A DNA stretch of 64,000 bases from Bacillota bacterium (GCA_023424965.1 JAFADI010000012.1:69453-133452); one strand, 5' to 3'. Positions 24,934 to 32,864 are shown, numbered from the stretch's first letter. The notes: a model not told the origin generated them from the sequence alone. Translations and numbers: made by a program.

Positions 24934-25803
24934 ATGAAATACGGAATTTACTATGCATACTGGGAACAGGAATGGGTCGGAGACTATGAGTATTATATAG
25001 AAAAAGTGGCCCGTATAGGCTTTGACATCCTTGAAATAGCGGCCCACCAGATACTGGACTACAGTGATGAAAAGCTGCGGGCCATAAAGAACTGTGCGCG
25101 CAGCCACGGGCTCACACTTACTGCAGGTATAGGGCCCACCGCGGATAAGTACCTTTCTTCTCCCGAGCCGGAAATCTATGCAAAGGGCAAGGCCTTTTTC
25201 CTCGAACTGTTGAAGAGCCTTTACAAGCTGGATATACATGTTCTGGGCGGCGCTCTTCATTCCTATTGGCCCGTCGATTATACAAGGCCCGTTGACAAAA
25301 AGGGAGACTGGGAACGCGGTGTAAAGGGAATAAGGGAAATTTCCGCGGGAGCGGAAGAATACGGAATCGATCTGTGCATCGAGGTGTTGAACAGGTTTGA
25401 AAATCATGTGCTCAATACGGCTGAAGAAGGAGTTCTATTCGTAAAACAGGTTGACCGGCCCAATGTGAAGGTTATGCTTGACACGTTCCATATGAATATT
25501 GAGGAGGACAGCATTGGGGGAGCCATAAGGTCGGCCGGAAAATACCTGGGACATTTCCATACGGGAGAAAGCAACCGCAAGGTGCCGGGTAAAGGGCGCA
25601 TTCCATGGCAGGAGATAGGGGAAGCCCTTTATGACATAGGTTATGAAGGTTGTGTTGTCATGGAGCCTTTTGTAAGAATGGGGGGCACCGTCGGTTCCGA
25701 TATCCGGGTATGGCGCGACCTGAGCAAAGGAGCCGGAGAATCCGGGCTGGACAGGGATGCGGCGTCGGCTCTGGCTTTCTCCAGATATATGTTTGAGAGA
25801 TAA
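24934..25803 (+). CDS. D-psicose (D-allulose) 3-epimerase
   Basis: TIM-barrel ketose 3-epimerase of 289 aa interconverting D-allulose and D-fructose using a divalent metal. It starts MKYGIYYAYWEQEW and holds EVLNRFENH, KVMLDTFHMNIEEDSIGGAIR, HTGESNRKVPGKGRIPW and VMEPFVRMGGTVGS. Metal ligands read directly as E150, D183, H209 and E244, the same numbering I recall for the characterised C. cellulolyticum enzyme, which it resembles along its whole length. GGAGGG precedes ATG 24934. With the LacI regulator and a polyol-type receptor upstream, it suggests use of allulose or, through an unseen dehydrogenase, allitol. D-tagatose 3-epimerase activity cannot be excluded. Confidence 0.93.
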   Translation: MKYGIYYAYWEQEWVGDYEYYIEKVARIGFDILEIAAHQILDYSDEKLRAIKNCARSHGLTLTAGIGPTADKYLSSPEPEIYAKGKAFFLELLKSLYKLDIHVLGGALHSYWPVDYTRPVDKKGDWERGVKGIREISAGAEEYGIDLCIEVLNRFENHVLNTAEEGVLFVKQVDRPNVKVMLDTFHMNIEEDSIGGAIRSAGKYLGHFHTGESNRKVPGKGRIPWQEIGEALYDIGYEGCVVMEPFVRMGGTVGSDIRVWRDLSKGAGESGLDRDAASALAFSRYMFER

Positions 25804-25870
25804 GCCCACAGCAAATTATAGCAGAACCCGGCGAATTATAACATGAAATTAAATTTTTTGCCGGTTGTTG

Positions 25871-25879
25871 TGATATAAT
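25871..25879 (+). promoter_or_regulatory. Extended -10 promoter of the Fic gene
   Basis: TGATATAAT is a perfect extended -10 lying 22 bp before the fic start; no convincing -35 was found. Confidence 0.6.
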
Positions 25880-25900
25880 GGTAGCTGGGGTGAATACTGT

Positions 25901-26629
25901 ATGGACTACGAGGAAATCGTAAAAAGATGGCAGCAGAATCCGATTCTGGACAGGGCGGACACCGACCTGAAGCTCCGCAACTTCCGGGTTTTATTTGCCT
26001 TCCATTCGGGTAAAATAGGCAACGACCGGATAAGCTACAATGACACCCGCGACATATTTGAAAACGGAACGGTATCCCATTATACGGGAGATGTCCGCAC
26101 CCTGTTCGAGCAGAAAAACCAGAAGGATTGCTATGAAATGCTGGGTGACGGCATTGTAAAAAAAGTACCCCTGTCCCTTGAGCTGATCAAGCAAATACAC
26201 TTTGAACTTACCAAAGGTGCCTATGACCAGAGCCATCTGGACAAGGGCGAAAGGCCCGGGGAATTAAAGAAGCATGACTATGTCATCGGATGCATGGATG
26301 CGGGTTCTCCTGCCTTGAAGGCAGAGTCCGACCTGTCGGGGCTGCTGGAGGAAATAAAGGCCAGCGACGGCGACAGTGTTTTAAAAGCTGCAGCGCGGCT
26401 CCATGCGGGTTTTGAAAATATACGGCCCTTTGCCGACGGAAACGGACGTGCCGGCAGGACTGTCATGAATTATCACTTGATGCTCAACAGCCATCCGCCC
26501 ATCATTCTTTTTGAGGAAGACAGGAAAAAATATTACAAAGCCCTTGAACAATTTGACAGGAAGAAGGATTCCGAACCGCTTACCGCCTTTCTCACGGCCC
26601 AGTGTGAAAAGACCTGGAATATCGATTGA
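25901..26629 (+). CDS. Fic-family protein with altered catalytic motif
   Basis: Fic-fold protein of 242 aa. Fic enzymes attach AMP or other groups to target hydroxyls with the motif HPFxxGNGRxxR. Here the motif at residues 168-187 reads HAGFENIRPFADGNGRAGR: Arg175 (codon CGG at 26423) stands where the catalytic His belongs, while the rest is intact. The N-terminal inhibitory motif, usually [S/T]xxxE[G/N], appears at residues 36-41 as SGKIGN, with Gly40 in place of Glu. Losing both suggests a protein that no longer transfers AMP, or has different chemistry. It has its own promoter and no antitoxin-like partner. The fold is sure, activity is open. Confidence 0.85.
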   Translation: MDYEEIVKRWQQNPILDRADTDLKLRNFRVLFAFHSGKIGNDRISYNDTRDIFENGTVSHYTGDVRTLFEQKNQKDCYEMLGDGIVKKVPLSLELIKQIHFELTKGAYDQSHLDKGERPGELKKHDYVIGCMDAGSPALKAESDLSGLLEEIKASDGDSVLKAAARLHAGFENIRPFADGNGRAGRTVMNYHLMLNSHPPIILFEEDRKKYYKALEQFDRKKDSEPLTAFLTAQCEKTWNID

Positions 26630-26710
26630 TTCTCATTAATTTGCGGAACTTTTTCCGTCTTTTTGCGTCTTAATATTGATAAGTATTCACATCAAGAGAG
26701 GGTGTTCCAT

Positions 26711-27763
26711 ATGTTAAAGAAATTGATTGTACCCGTCGCTGCCGCTGCTTTTTGCCTGCTGGTACCGGTGGCCTCCTTTGCTGCAAGCGCCGATAAACCG
26801 GAAATCGATTTGAACGGCAAGAAAATACAGCAGACCGCCGTGGTAAAGGATGGAGGACTTTATCTTCCGCTGCGGGCGGTGGCAGAGGGGGAAGGCTTCC
26901 AGGTGGAGTGGTCTGCCGCCGACGGAGGCATAACGCTTAAGAAAGCGGATTTTGTGATGCGCCTTGACACGAAAGAGAGGAAAATAGCCGTAAATGGCTA
27001 TGAGCGTTACATGGGAGGGGAATACGAGGCCATTGAAGGAATGACCTACATGCAGGAGGACTTCTTCTCGGAATTCCTCAAACTCAATATAGATACAACG
27101 GGGGCAGGTGAAACGGTACTGCTCAAAAGCGCCGTGGAAAATGCCATCACCATCGCTACCCAAAAAGAGGTTTCCGACACCGGTACCCTGGAGCTGAATT
27201 TGCAGTATCCCGAAATCACGGGCCTGAAGGACCCGAAGGTGCAGGAAGGGCTGAATGCCAGGTTCAAGGAACTGGCCATGGCTGCAAAGGCCGGGGGACT
27301 GGAAAATGAGAAAACGATGGGGGAAGATGCCGCCACGCGGCATATAAAACTGTCCACCTTTTTCAACTACAGGGTGAAGTACAATCAAAAAGGCCTTTTA
27401 AGCGTCGTGTTTGACAGCTATGAATACAGCGGCGGAGCCCACGGCATGACCGTACGGAGCTCCTATCTCTTTGACCTGGAGACGGGAAAAGAGTATCAGC
27501 TCAAAGACCTGTTCAAGGACAATACGGATTATGTGGCAAAGCTCAGTGAAGAGATCAAAAAACAGCTGGCAGACAAAAAGGAAATGCTGCTGACACCCTT
27601 TGAGGCCATCGGGGAGGATCAGGATTTCTACATCGGCAGCAGCGGGTTGACGGTGTATTTCCAGTTGTACGAATATTTCCCCTATGCCTATGGCATACCG
27701 GAGTTCAAGATTGATTTTTCGGCCCTTGAGGATGTGTTAAAGCCGGAATTAAATTTTTTTTAG
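26711..27763 (+). CDS. Secreted protein with copper-amine-oxidase-N and DUF3298/RsiV-like domains
   Basis: Exported protein of 350 aa. A signal peptide (KK, hydrophobic core, cleavage near SFA-AS) starts at ATG 26711; an in-frame earlier start lacks a signal. Residues about 30-140 form a Cu_amine_oxidN1-like domain (GLYLPLRAVAEGEGFQVEW, KIAVNG). Residues about 165-345 resemble DUF4163/DUF3298, with YEYSGGAHGMTVRSSYLFDL and KEYQLKDLF, as in RsiV lysozyme-binding proteins. No membrane anchor or sigma-binding segment is seen, so an anti-sigma role is not supported. The stop lies at the end of a T8 run, directly where the next open frame becomes readable. Confidence 0.8.
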   Translation: MLKKLIVPVAAAAFCLLVPVASFAASADKPEIDLNGKKIQQTAVVKDGGLYLPLRAVAEGEGFQVEWSAADGGITLKKADFVMRLDTKERKIAVNGYERYMGGEYEAIEGMTYMQEDFFSEFLKLNIDTTGAGETVLLKSAVENAITIATQKEVSDTGTLELNLQYPEITGLKDPKVQEGLNARFKELAMAAKAGGLENEKTMGEDAATRHIKLSTFFNYRVKYNQKGLLSVVFDSYEYSGGAHGMTVRSSYLFDLETGKEYQLKDLFKDNTDYVAKLSEEIKKQLADKKEMLLTPFEAIGEDQDFYIGSSGLTVYFQLYEYFPYAYGIPEFKIDFSALEDVLKPELNFF

Positions 27764-27831
27764 TTACCATTCCCCTTGATTTCAAGCCGACAGAAAATAC
27801 CTGGAAGCCCCTGGGGGAAGATAAAACCCAG

Positions 27832-28926
27832 GTGAAGCAAATGGTAAAAAGCAACAGCATGGACATTGGCTGGGCTTTTATATATAAAAAAGCGGATGAT
27901 CCGGATAATTTGCATGCGGGCTTTTCCACGGCAGACGGGATTTATGACCTGGGAGCCGTGGGAGATTTAAATGCCCCGGCTGAGCTCACGGAAGTAAAGA
28001 GGTTTGACCTGTACGGAAAAACCATCATAAAGTATCAGAGCGTTTTCGGAAGTCACGTCTTGAATACCCGGTATTTTTCCTGTGGGAATGGTGCCCCCGA
28101 ATTCTTATTGTCGGTGGATGGGCTTGCAACGGAACTGGACATAAATAAAGACGGCGTGCCTGAAATTGTAGTGGAGCTATGCGGCACGATTCCGGCAACA
28201 GACATATATAAATGGAACGGAACTTCCTTTGAAGGGACCAGCGTTGGTGATGCCCTGGGCGTCCGTTCGGTTCTTTTCAACAAGGAAAGCGGGGAATTTT
28301 TGGTTGCCGGGGAAGCCGCGGGAATTGAAAATCTCAGATACCGCTATTCCGGTGAGGGATTGAAGAAGGTAAGCGCATATGGGCCCCTGGACGACGTTTT
28401 ATCCGAAAACGCGGTTGCTTCCTCTTCCGGTGCCGGGACGGAGCTGTTGAGGATAAAAATGGTGCAGGGAAAAAAGTATGAGGATAGGGAAGAAGGCCCA
28501 TACAAGGGGTGGAACTGGCAGGGAAGGTTTGAGGCCCAGCTTGTGGACGACAGGGGGGCTATTCTTTCCAGCCTTGACCTGAATAAGGCCTTCCAAAGCG
28601 AGGAGCTTGTTTTCAACGGCCCTTTCCTCATTATGTTCGACGATCTTAATAATGACGGCAGCAAGGATTTTGCCATCGGGCAATACGGTTCAAGCAACGG
28701 CAATTTTTACAGGCTGTTTACCGTAAGAGACCACAAGGTGGAGCTGCTGCCTGTGGAAAAGGGTGAAATTTTCTCCGGCGGGGCAAGAAGCCGGTACACG
28801 GCGGAGTTCGAAAAGCTGGGCGCCAGTGGATTCATCAACCGGTATTACGACAACGTGGCGGGAAAGATGATAGAGCAGTATTATACCTGGGATGGGTCCG
28901 GGTTTGTTCTGAAGCCTGAAAAATAA
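27832..28926 (+). CDS. Uncharacterised protein with VCBS-like repeats, start missing or frameshifted
   Basis: About 364 aa from GTG 27832, function unknown. It contains calcium-loop-like segments DINKDGVPEIVVE and DLNNDGSKDFAIG, as in VCBS/FG-GAP surface proteins. No signal peptide and no good ribosome-binding site precede GTG 27832 or ATG 27841. The same frame stays open upstream to 27730 and looks coding from 27754 (FFLVTIPLDFKPTENTWK), so coding sequence begins inside the tail of the previous gene. Either the 5' part with its signal was deleted, or a -1 shift at the T8 run (27754-27761) fuses it to the upstream secreted protein. Treat as a real but possibly broken gene. Confidence 0.6.
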   Translation: MKQMVKSNSMDIGWAFIYKKADDPDNLHAGFSTADGIYDLGAVGDLNAPAELTEVKRFDLYGKTIIKYQSVFGSHVLNTRYFSCGNGAPEFLLSVDGLATELDINKDGVPEIVVELCGTIPATDIYKWNGTSFEGTSVGDALGVRSVLFNKESGEFLVAGEAAGIENLRYRYSGEGLKKVSAYGPLDDVLSENAVASSSGAGTELLRIKMVQGKKYEDREEGPYKGWNWQGRFEAQLVDDRGAILSSLDLNKAFQSEELVFNGPFLIMFDDLNNDGSKDFAIGQYGSSNGNFYRLFTVRDHKVELLPVEKGEIFSGGARSRYTAEFEKLGASGFINRYYDNVAGKMIEQYYTWDGSGFVLKPEK

Positions 28927-28942
28927 CTCCATGGAGTAGTAG

Positions 28943-28983
28943 AAAAGCGGTTGATGCGCTAAAGCAGCGTATTGACCGCTTTT
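28943..28983. terminator. Bidirectional terminator between convergent genes
   Basis: AAAAGCGGT pairs with ACCGCTTTT, with further inner pairing (ATGCGC with GCGTAT, one bulge), flanked by an A run on the left and a T run on the right. It overlaps the last codons of the HxlR-type gene. Confidence 0.75.
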
Positions 28984-29324
28984 TTGCCGCTGCTTGCATG
29001 ATAAAAATTGATATACTTTTCCCCCCAGGTCTTAAGACTGTCCAGGGCTTCGGAAAATTCCTTCCCCACCTCGCTGAGCCCGTATTCCACCTTTGGAGGG
29101 ATCTGGGCATAAACGGTTCGGGTGATAATGCCGTACTCCTCCAAAGCACGCAACTGCTTGGTAAGGGTTGCCTGTGTCATCTCCGGTATCAGCCTTTGCA
29201 GCTCGCCGAACCGGAGTGTGCCTTCACTCAAATGGTACAGAATGATTAATGCCCATTTTCCGGACAATATTTTCTGAACGGTCGCATAGGGACATTTGGC
29301 GAATAATTCTTCCTGTGTCAGCAT
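28959..29324 (-). CDS. HxlR-family transcriptional regulator
   Basis: Winged-helix regulator of 121 aa with the family N-terminus CPYATVQKILSGKWALIILYHLSEGTLRFGELQRLIP, followed by MTQATLTKQLRALEEYGIITRTVY and the wing IPPKVEYGLSEVGKEF. It is divergent from a QorB-type oxidoreductase gene, the same arrangement as ytfH/ytfG in enterobacteria. The Cys near the N-terminus (residue 11) could sense thiol-reactive quinones or aldehydes, as in YodB/HypR-type members. A 22-bp palindrome lies 13 bp upstream of its start. Confidence 0.9.
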   Translation of the reverse strand: MLTQEELFAKCPYATVQKILSGKWALIILYHLSEGTLRFGELQRLIPEMTQATLTKQLRALEEYGIITRTVYAQIPPKVEYGLSEVGKEFSEALDSLKTWGEKYINFYHASSGKKAVNTLL

Positions 29325-29336
29325 AAATTCTCCTTA

Positions 29337-29358
29337 ATAGTATCTTTAGAGATACTAT
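29337..29358. promoter_or_regulatory. Palindromic operator for HxlR-type regulator
   Basis: ATAGTATCT-TTAG-AGATACTAT is a perfect 9-bp inverted repeat in the divergent gap, close to the regulator start. Its length and position fit an HxlR dimer operator. Confidence 0.7.
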
Positions 29359-29378
29359 CTATTAAAAATGATTGTACT

Positions 29379-29434
29379 TGTTACAATTAATGTAAGGCAA
29401 TATAATATATATAAGTTCAAGTATACCACTTGAA
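29379..29434 (+). promoter_or_regulatory. qorB-like promoter and second inverted repeat
   Basis: TTGTTA (29379-29384), 16-bp spacer, TATAAT (29401-29406). Just downstream TTCAAGT-ATACC-ACTTGAA (29416-29434) forms a 7-bp inverted repeat covering the early transcript, possibly a second operator or a leader hairpin. Confidence 0.55.
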
Positions 29435-29474
29435 ATGGTGAGGAGCAAATAAAATATACAGGGAGGGATAAGTT

Positions 29475-30353
29475 ATGAAAATATTGGTAACAGGTGCCAC
29501 AGGAAAATTGGGGATGAAGGTTGTGGAAGCTCTGTTGAAAACCGTACCGGCCGGCCAGCTGGCAGTCAGTGTCCGTAATCCGGAGAAAGCGGAAGGCTTG
29601 AAGGCTCGTGGGGTAGATGTCAGGCATGGCGATTTCGACCGGCCGGAAACCCTGACTTCGACCTTCGCAGGCATCGACCGGTTGTTGATTATATCCGCGG
29701 ACGGGGACAATGAAACAAGAATCCGGCAGCATGCGAATGCGGTAGCCGCGGCGGAGCAGGCCCGGGTTAAGTTCATTGCCTATACCAGCGTAGCAAACGC
29801 AAAGGAGAGTTCCCTGTCCCTTGCGGAAGTACACCGTACTACGGAAGAAGCCATCCGGAAAACCGGAATTCCGTATTCCTTCCTGAGAAACAACTGGTAT
29901 CTGGAGAATGAGACCGGAAGTATTCAGGGGGCACTGGCAGGAGCACCCTGGGTGACATCGGCAGGGGCCGGCAAGGTGGGCTGGGCACTGCGGAAGGACT
30001 ATGCAGAGGCAGCGGCAGCGGTGCTGGCAGGCAGCGGACATGAGAACACAGTCTACGAGCTGTCCGGCAAGCCGATGACGCAGCAGGAGCTGGTATCCGC
30101 CCTTGGAACGGTGCTGGGGAAGGAAGTACCCCTGCAGCAGGTGGACGACGACGCCTATGCCGGCATAATGAAGGGGGCGGGCCTGCCCGATTTCCTCATT
30201 GCCCTTTTCGTTGGGATTCAAAAAGCCATCCGGGATAGGGCATTGGACGTCGAGAGCAGCGATTTTGAAAAGCTGCTGGGCCGTCCGGCAACGCCAATCC
30301 GTGAGGCGCTGGCTCAGATTGTCGATGAAATCTCCAATAATGCTGCCCTGTAA
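29475..30353 (+). CDS. NmrA-like NAD(P)H:quinone oxidoreductase, QorB/YtfG type
   Basis: Atypical SDR of 292 aa with NADP-binding GATGKLGM at residues 7-14 and the QorB-like stretches YTSVANA, EVHRTTEEAIRKTGIPYSFLRNNWYLEN and ELSGKPMTQQEL. The active-site YxxxK of classical SDRs is absent, as expected. It likely reduces quinones with NADPH. It is divergent from the HxlR-type regulator and 111 bp upstream of an FMN reductase, together a small quinone or electrophile-stress unit. GGGAGGG precedes ATG 29475. Confidence 0.88.
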   Translation: MKILVTGATGKLGMKVVEALLKTVPAGQLAVSVRNPEKAEGLKARGVDVRHGDFDRPETLTSTFAGIDRLLIISADGDNETRIRQHANAVAAAEQARVKFIAYTSVANAKESSLSLAEVHRTTEEAIRKTGIPYSFLRNNWYLENETGSIQGALAGAPWVTSAGAGKVGWALRKDYAEAAAAVLAGSGHENTVYELSGKPMTQQELVSALGTVLGKEVPLQQVDDDAYAGIMKGAGLPDFLIALFVGIQKAIRDRALDVESSDFEKLLGRPATPIREALAQIVDEISNNAAL

Positions 30354-30464
30354 ATTTATTAAAAAAATATTATTTAGGCAGAATGAGTTGTTTTACAGGA
30401 TTATGGTGGTAAATATGGGAAAATGATTTGATTAATAGTACGATTCGAAATAGGAGGTATTGAA

Positions 30465-31019
30465 ATGATAAAAATTGCAATTATTGTTGGTAGTACACGC
30501 CCCGGACGCAATGGCGAAAAGGTTGCCCGCTGGGTGGCCGAGCTTGCACAAAAGCGCAGCGATGCCCAGTTTGAGCTGGTGGATATTGCGGATTACGACC
30601 TGCCGCTGCTGGATGAGCCCATTCCCCCTTCCATGGGGCAATACATGCAGCCTCATACCCACGCGTGGGCAAAAAAGATTGCCGAATTTGACGGGTATGT
30701 GTTTGTGACACCGGAGTACAACCACTCCACGTCCGGCGCATTGAAAAATGCCATTGACTACCTGTACGGCGAGTGGAATAATAAATCCGCGGGCTTTGTC
30801 AGCTATGGCTCCATGAGCGGCGCCAGGGCAGTGGAACAGCTGCGTCCTGTTATGGCGGAGCTGCAGATCGCAGATGTCCGTGCGCAGGTAGCCCTGTCCC
30901 TCTTTACTGATTTTGAGAATTTCAGCGAGTTCAAGCCGGACCCGCGCCATGAAGCTGAGGTTGACACCATGCTCAACCAGGTGGTGGCATGGGCCGGAGC
31001 GTTAAAAACATTGCGGTAG
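30465..31019 (+). CDS. NADPH-dependent FMN reductase family flavoprotein
   Basis: Flavodoxin-fold reductase of 184 aa (FMN_red family). The FMN phosphate loop is GSTRPGRNG at residues 9-17; PEYNHSTSGALKNAIDYLYGEW and SYGSMSGARAVEQLRPV are the standard flavin and dimer-contact stretches. It follows the QorB-like gene in the same direction after 111 bp and ends before a very strong terminator. A role in reducing flavins, quinones or azo compounds fits the family. Confidence 0.9.
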   Translation: MIKIAIIVGSTRPGRNGEKVARWVAELAQKRSDAQFELVDIADYDLPLLDEPIPPSMGQYMQPHTHAWAKKIAEFDGYVFVTPEYNHSTSGALKNAIDYLYGEWNNKSAGFVSYGSMSGARAVEQLRPVMAELQIADVRAQVALSLFTDFENFSEFKPDPRHEAEVDTMLNQVVAWAGALKTLR

Positions 31020-31094
31020 TCTAAATGGCCGCAGACACAAACCGGGGGTAATGAGTTTTATCCGCCATTGCATGTGTTTGCAGTTTAGGTCTGT

Positions 31095-31140
31095 AAAAGA
31101 AGCCTTCTATGAAAAATAAAAATCATAGAAGGCTTCTTTT
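31095..31140 (+). terminator. Strong Rho-independent terminator
   Basis: An 18-bp perfect stem (31095-31112 with 31123-31140, centred on AGCCTTCTATGA) with a 10-nt loop and terminal TTTT. Confidence 0.88.
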
Positions 31141-31199
31141 CGGAGCAAAAGCCTCATCCAATATCCGGAGAGAGGACACTTGTAAAATTCTATCAAAAA

Positions 31200-31242
31200 T
31201 GTGACGAACCTCACAGACGGATCCAATTTCTCCTCCTATAAT
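31200..31242 (+). promoter_or_regulatory. CRP/FNR-type class II activator site and promoter
   Basis: TGTGA-CGAACC-TCACA (31200-31215) is a perfect CRP/FNR-family palindrome. TATAAT lies at 31237-31242, which sets the transcription start near 31249 and the site centre at -41.5, the exact class II activator position; there is no -35 hexamer. Confidence 0.78.
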
Positions 31243-31299
31243 TGAAGTATAGTGAAACTGAAGAGGAAGAGATAGGAAATTTGTATGGAGGTGCTGAAA

Positions 31300-31527
31300 A
31301 TGAGTAAAACGATTGATTTTTCAAAAACGGTTTTTGAGATCTGCACGGAAAACCCCGATGCCATCGAGATCATGAAGGAGCTGGGCTTTGAGAGTATAGC
31401 CAACCCGGCCATGCTGAATACGGTGGGGCGTTTTATGACCATTCCGAAAGGCGCTGCAATGAAAAATATCTCTTTGGATAAAATAAAAGAAGTATTTATT
31501 GGCAGAGGCTATGAAATAAAGGAATAG
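31300..31527 (+). CDS. DUF1858 domain protein
   Basis: Small protein of 75 aa consisting of one DUF1858 domain: IDFSKTVFEICTENPDAIEIMKELGF, then a central MLNTVGRFMTIPKGA and DKIKEVFIGRGYEI. ATG 31300 follows GGAGGTG; the ATG at 31285 is inside that leader. DUF1858 domains often precede hemerythrin-like or hybrid-cluster proteins and are linked to nitrogen-oxide and oxygen responses. It is 12 bp from the DUF438 protein, and both are under a CRP/FNR-type site. Molecular function unknown. Confidence 0.85.
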   Translation: MSKTIDFSKTVFEICTENPDAIEIMKELGFESIANPAMLNTVGRFMTIPKGAAMKNISLDKIKEVFIGRGYEIKE

Positions 31528-31539
31528 GGAGTGATGGAA

Positions 31540-32772
31540 ATGAGTGAAATGATCAATAACCGCGAGTACAGGCAAAAAGTTTTGAAGGAACTGATCCTGG
31601 AGCTGCATGCCGGAAAGAGTGTGGATGAAGTCAAGCCCAGGTTTGAGAAGCTGATTCAAGGGATTTCCCCCATGGAGATTTCAGAAATGGAGCAGGCCCT
31701 CATCATGGAAGGCATGCCGGTGGAGGAAATCCAGAACCTGTGCGATGTGCATGCCGCCGTATTCAAAGGCTCCATCGAAGAAATCCACAGGGTCGAAAGG
31801 CCTGAAGACATCCCGGGACACCCGGTGCACACCTTCAAGCTTGAGAACCGTGAGCTGGAGAAGCTTATCAATGAAAGGATAAAGCCCCACCTCGAAGCTT
31901 TTGCGTCCTTGGATCCACAGGAAAATGCAAAAATGCTGGCAGAAGATTTTGGGCTTTTGACAAGCATCCACAAGCACTATGCAAGAAAGGAAAATTTGTT
32001 GTTTCCCTTTATGGAGCAGTACGGAATTACCGCCCCACCCAAAGTCATGTGGGGAGTAGACGACGAAATCCGGGCCTCCGTTAAAAATGCCGCCAGGCTT
32101 TTCGCGGATTACGGCGGCAACAGGGAAGAAGCCGTTGAAAAAGCAAAAGAGGCGGCGGATAAAGTGATTGAGATGATTTTCAAAGAAGAAAATATCCTGT
32201 TTCCCATGGTACTGGAAACCCTTTCCGAGGATGAATGGCTGAGGATTGCGGAAGAAAGCGGAGAAATCGGCTATACGCTGGTGGAACCCCAGGGCGGATG
32301 GAGGCCGGCAAAGGAAAATGTGGAGGAAAAGGCCCGGAGCCAGGGGGAACAGCCTTCAAACAACGGATATGTCAGGTTTGACGCGGGAGTGATGTCGCCC
32401 GAGGAGATCAATGCCTTGCTGAACACCCTCCCTGTGGACATTACTTTTGTGGACAAAGACGGAACGGTGAAATATTTCTCCCAGGGGAAAGAGAGAATCT
32501 TTGCCAGGCCCAAGACGGTTATCGGAAGACAGGTCTCCAACTGCCATCCCCCCGCCAGCGTCCATATTGTGGAAAAGATCGTGGAGGACCTGAAGGCCGG
32601 AAGGAAGGACCATGAGGATTTCTGGATCCGGATGGGGGAAAAATATGTTCACATCCGGTATTTTGCCGTAAGGAACGAGAAGGGCGAGTTCCTGGGCGTA
32701 ATGGAGTTTACGCAGGACATTAAGCCCATACAGGAGATTACGGGTGAAAAGAGGCTGATGTCCGGTTCCTGA
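31540..32772 (+). CDS. DUF438 protein with hemerythrin-like and PAS domains
   Basis: Cytoplasmic protein of 410 aa. Residues 1-80 are DUF438 (REYRQKVLKELILELHAG, MEISEMEQALIMEGMP). Residues about 85-245 form a hemerythrin-like four-helix bundle with candidate di-iron ligands in HTFKLENREL, IHKHYARKENLLFPFME and KEENILFPMVLE. Residues about 285-400 are a PAS domain (LNTLPVDITFVDKDGTVKYFSQG, then VHIRYFAVRNEKGEFLGVMEFTQDI). ATG 31540 is eight bases after GGGAG. This architecture is typical of anaerobes and is thought to sense or scavenge oxygen or nitric oxide. It shares a promoter with DUF1858. Confidence 0.9.
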   Translation: MSEMINNREYRQKVLKELILELHAGKSVDEVKPRFEKLIQGISPMEISEMEQALIMEGMPVEEIQNLCDVHAAVFKGSIEEIHRVERPEDIPGHPVHTFKLENRELEKLINERIKPHLEAFASLDPQENAKMLAEDFGLLTSIHKHYARKENLLFPFMEQYGITAPPKVMWGVDDEIRASVKNAARLFADYGGNREEAVEKAKEAADKVIEMIFKEENILFPMVLETLSEDEWLRIAEESGEIGYTLVEPQGGWRPAKENVEEKARSQGEQPSNNGYVRFDAGVMSPEEINALLNTLPVDITFVDKDGTVKYFSQGKERIFARPKTVIGRQVSNCHPPASVHIVEKIVEDLKAGRKDHEDFWIRMGEKYVHIRYFAVRNEKGEFLGVMEFTQDIKPIQEITGEKRLMSGS

Positions 32773-32799
32773 GGGCTATGCCAATAAAAGAAAAATAAA

Positions 32800-32832
32800 A
32801 GACCTGTTCGAAAAGGATAGGTCTCTTTTTTT
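32800..32832 (+). terminator. Terminator after DUF438 gene
   Basis: AGACCTGTTC pairs with GGATAGGTCT (10 bp, two wobble pairs) around GAAAA, followed by CTTTTTTTT. Confidence 0.85.
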
Positions 32833-32864
32833 GTGGCCGGATTTCATTTCATCGGCGGAACCTC

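Noticed and set aside
25901..26629. Fic protein as the toxin of a toxin-antitoxin pair
   Set aside because: No small antitoxin gene precedes or follows, the inhibitory motif is internal and degenerate, and the catalytic His is missing.
26711..27763. DUF3298 protein as an anti-sigma factor (RsiV)
   Set aside because: It has a cleavable signal and copper-amine-oxidase-like domain but no cytoplasmic sigma-binding segment or membrane anchor, and no sigma gene is adjacent.
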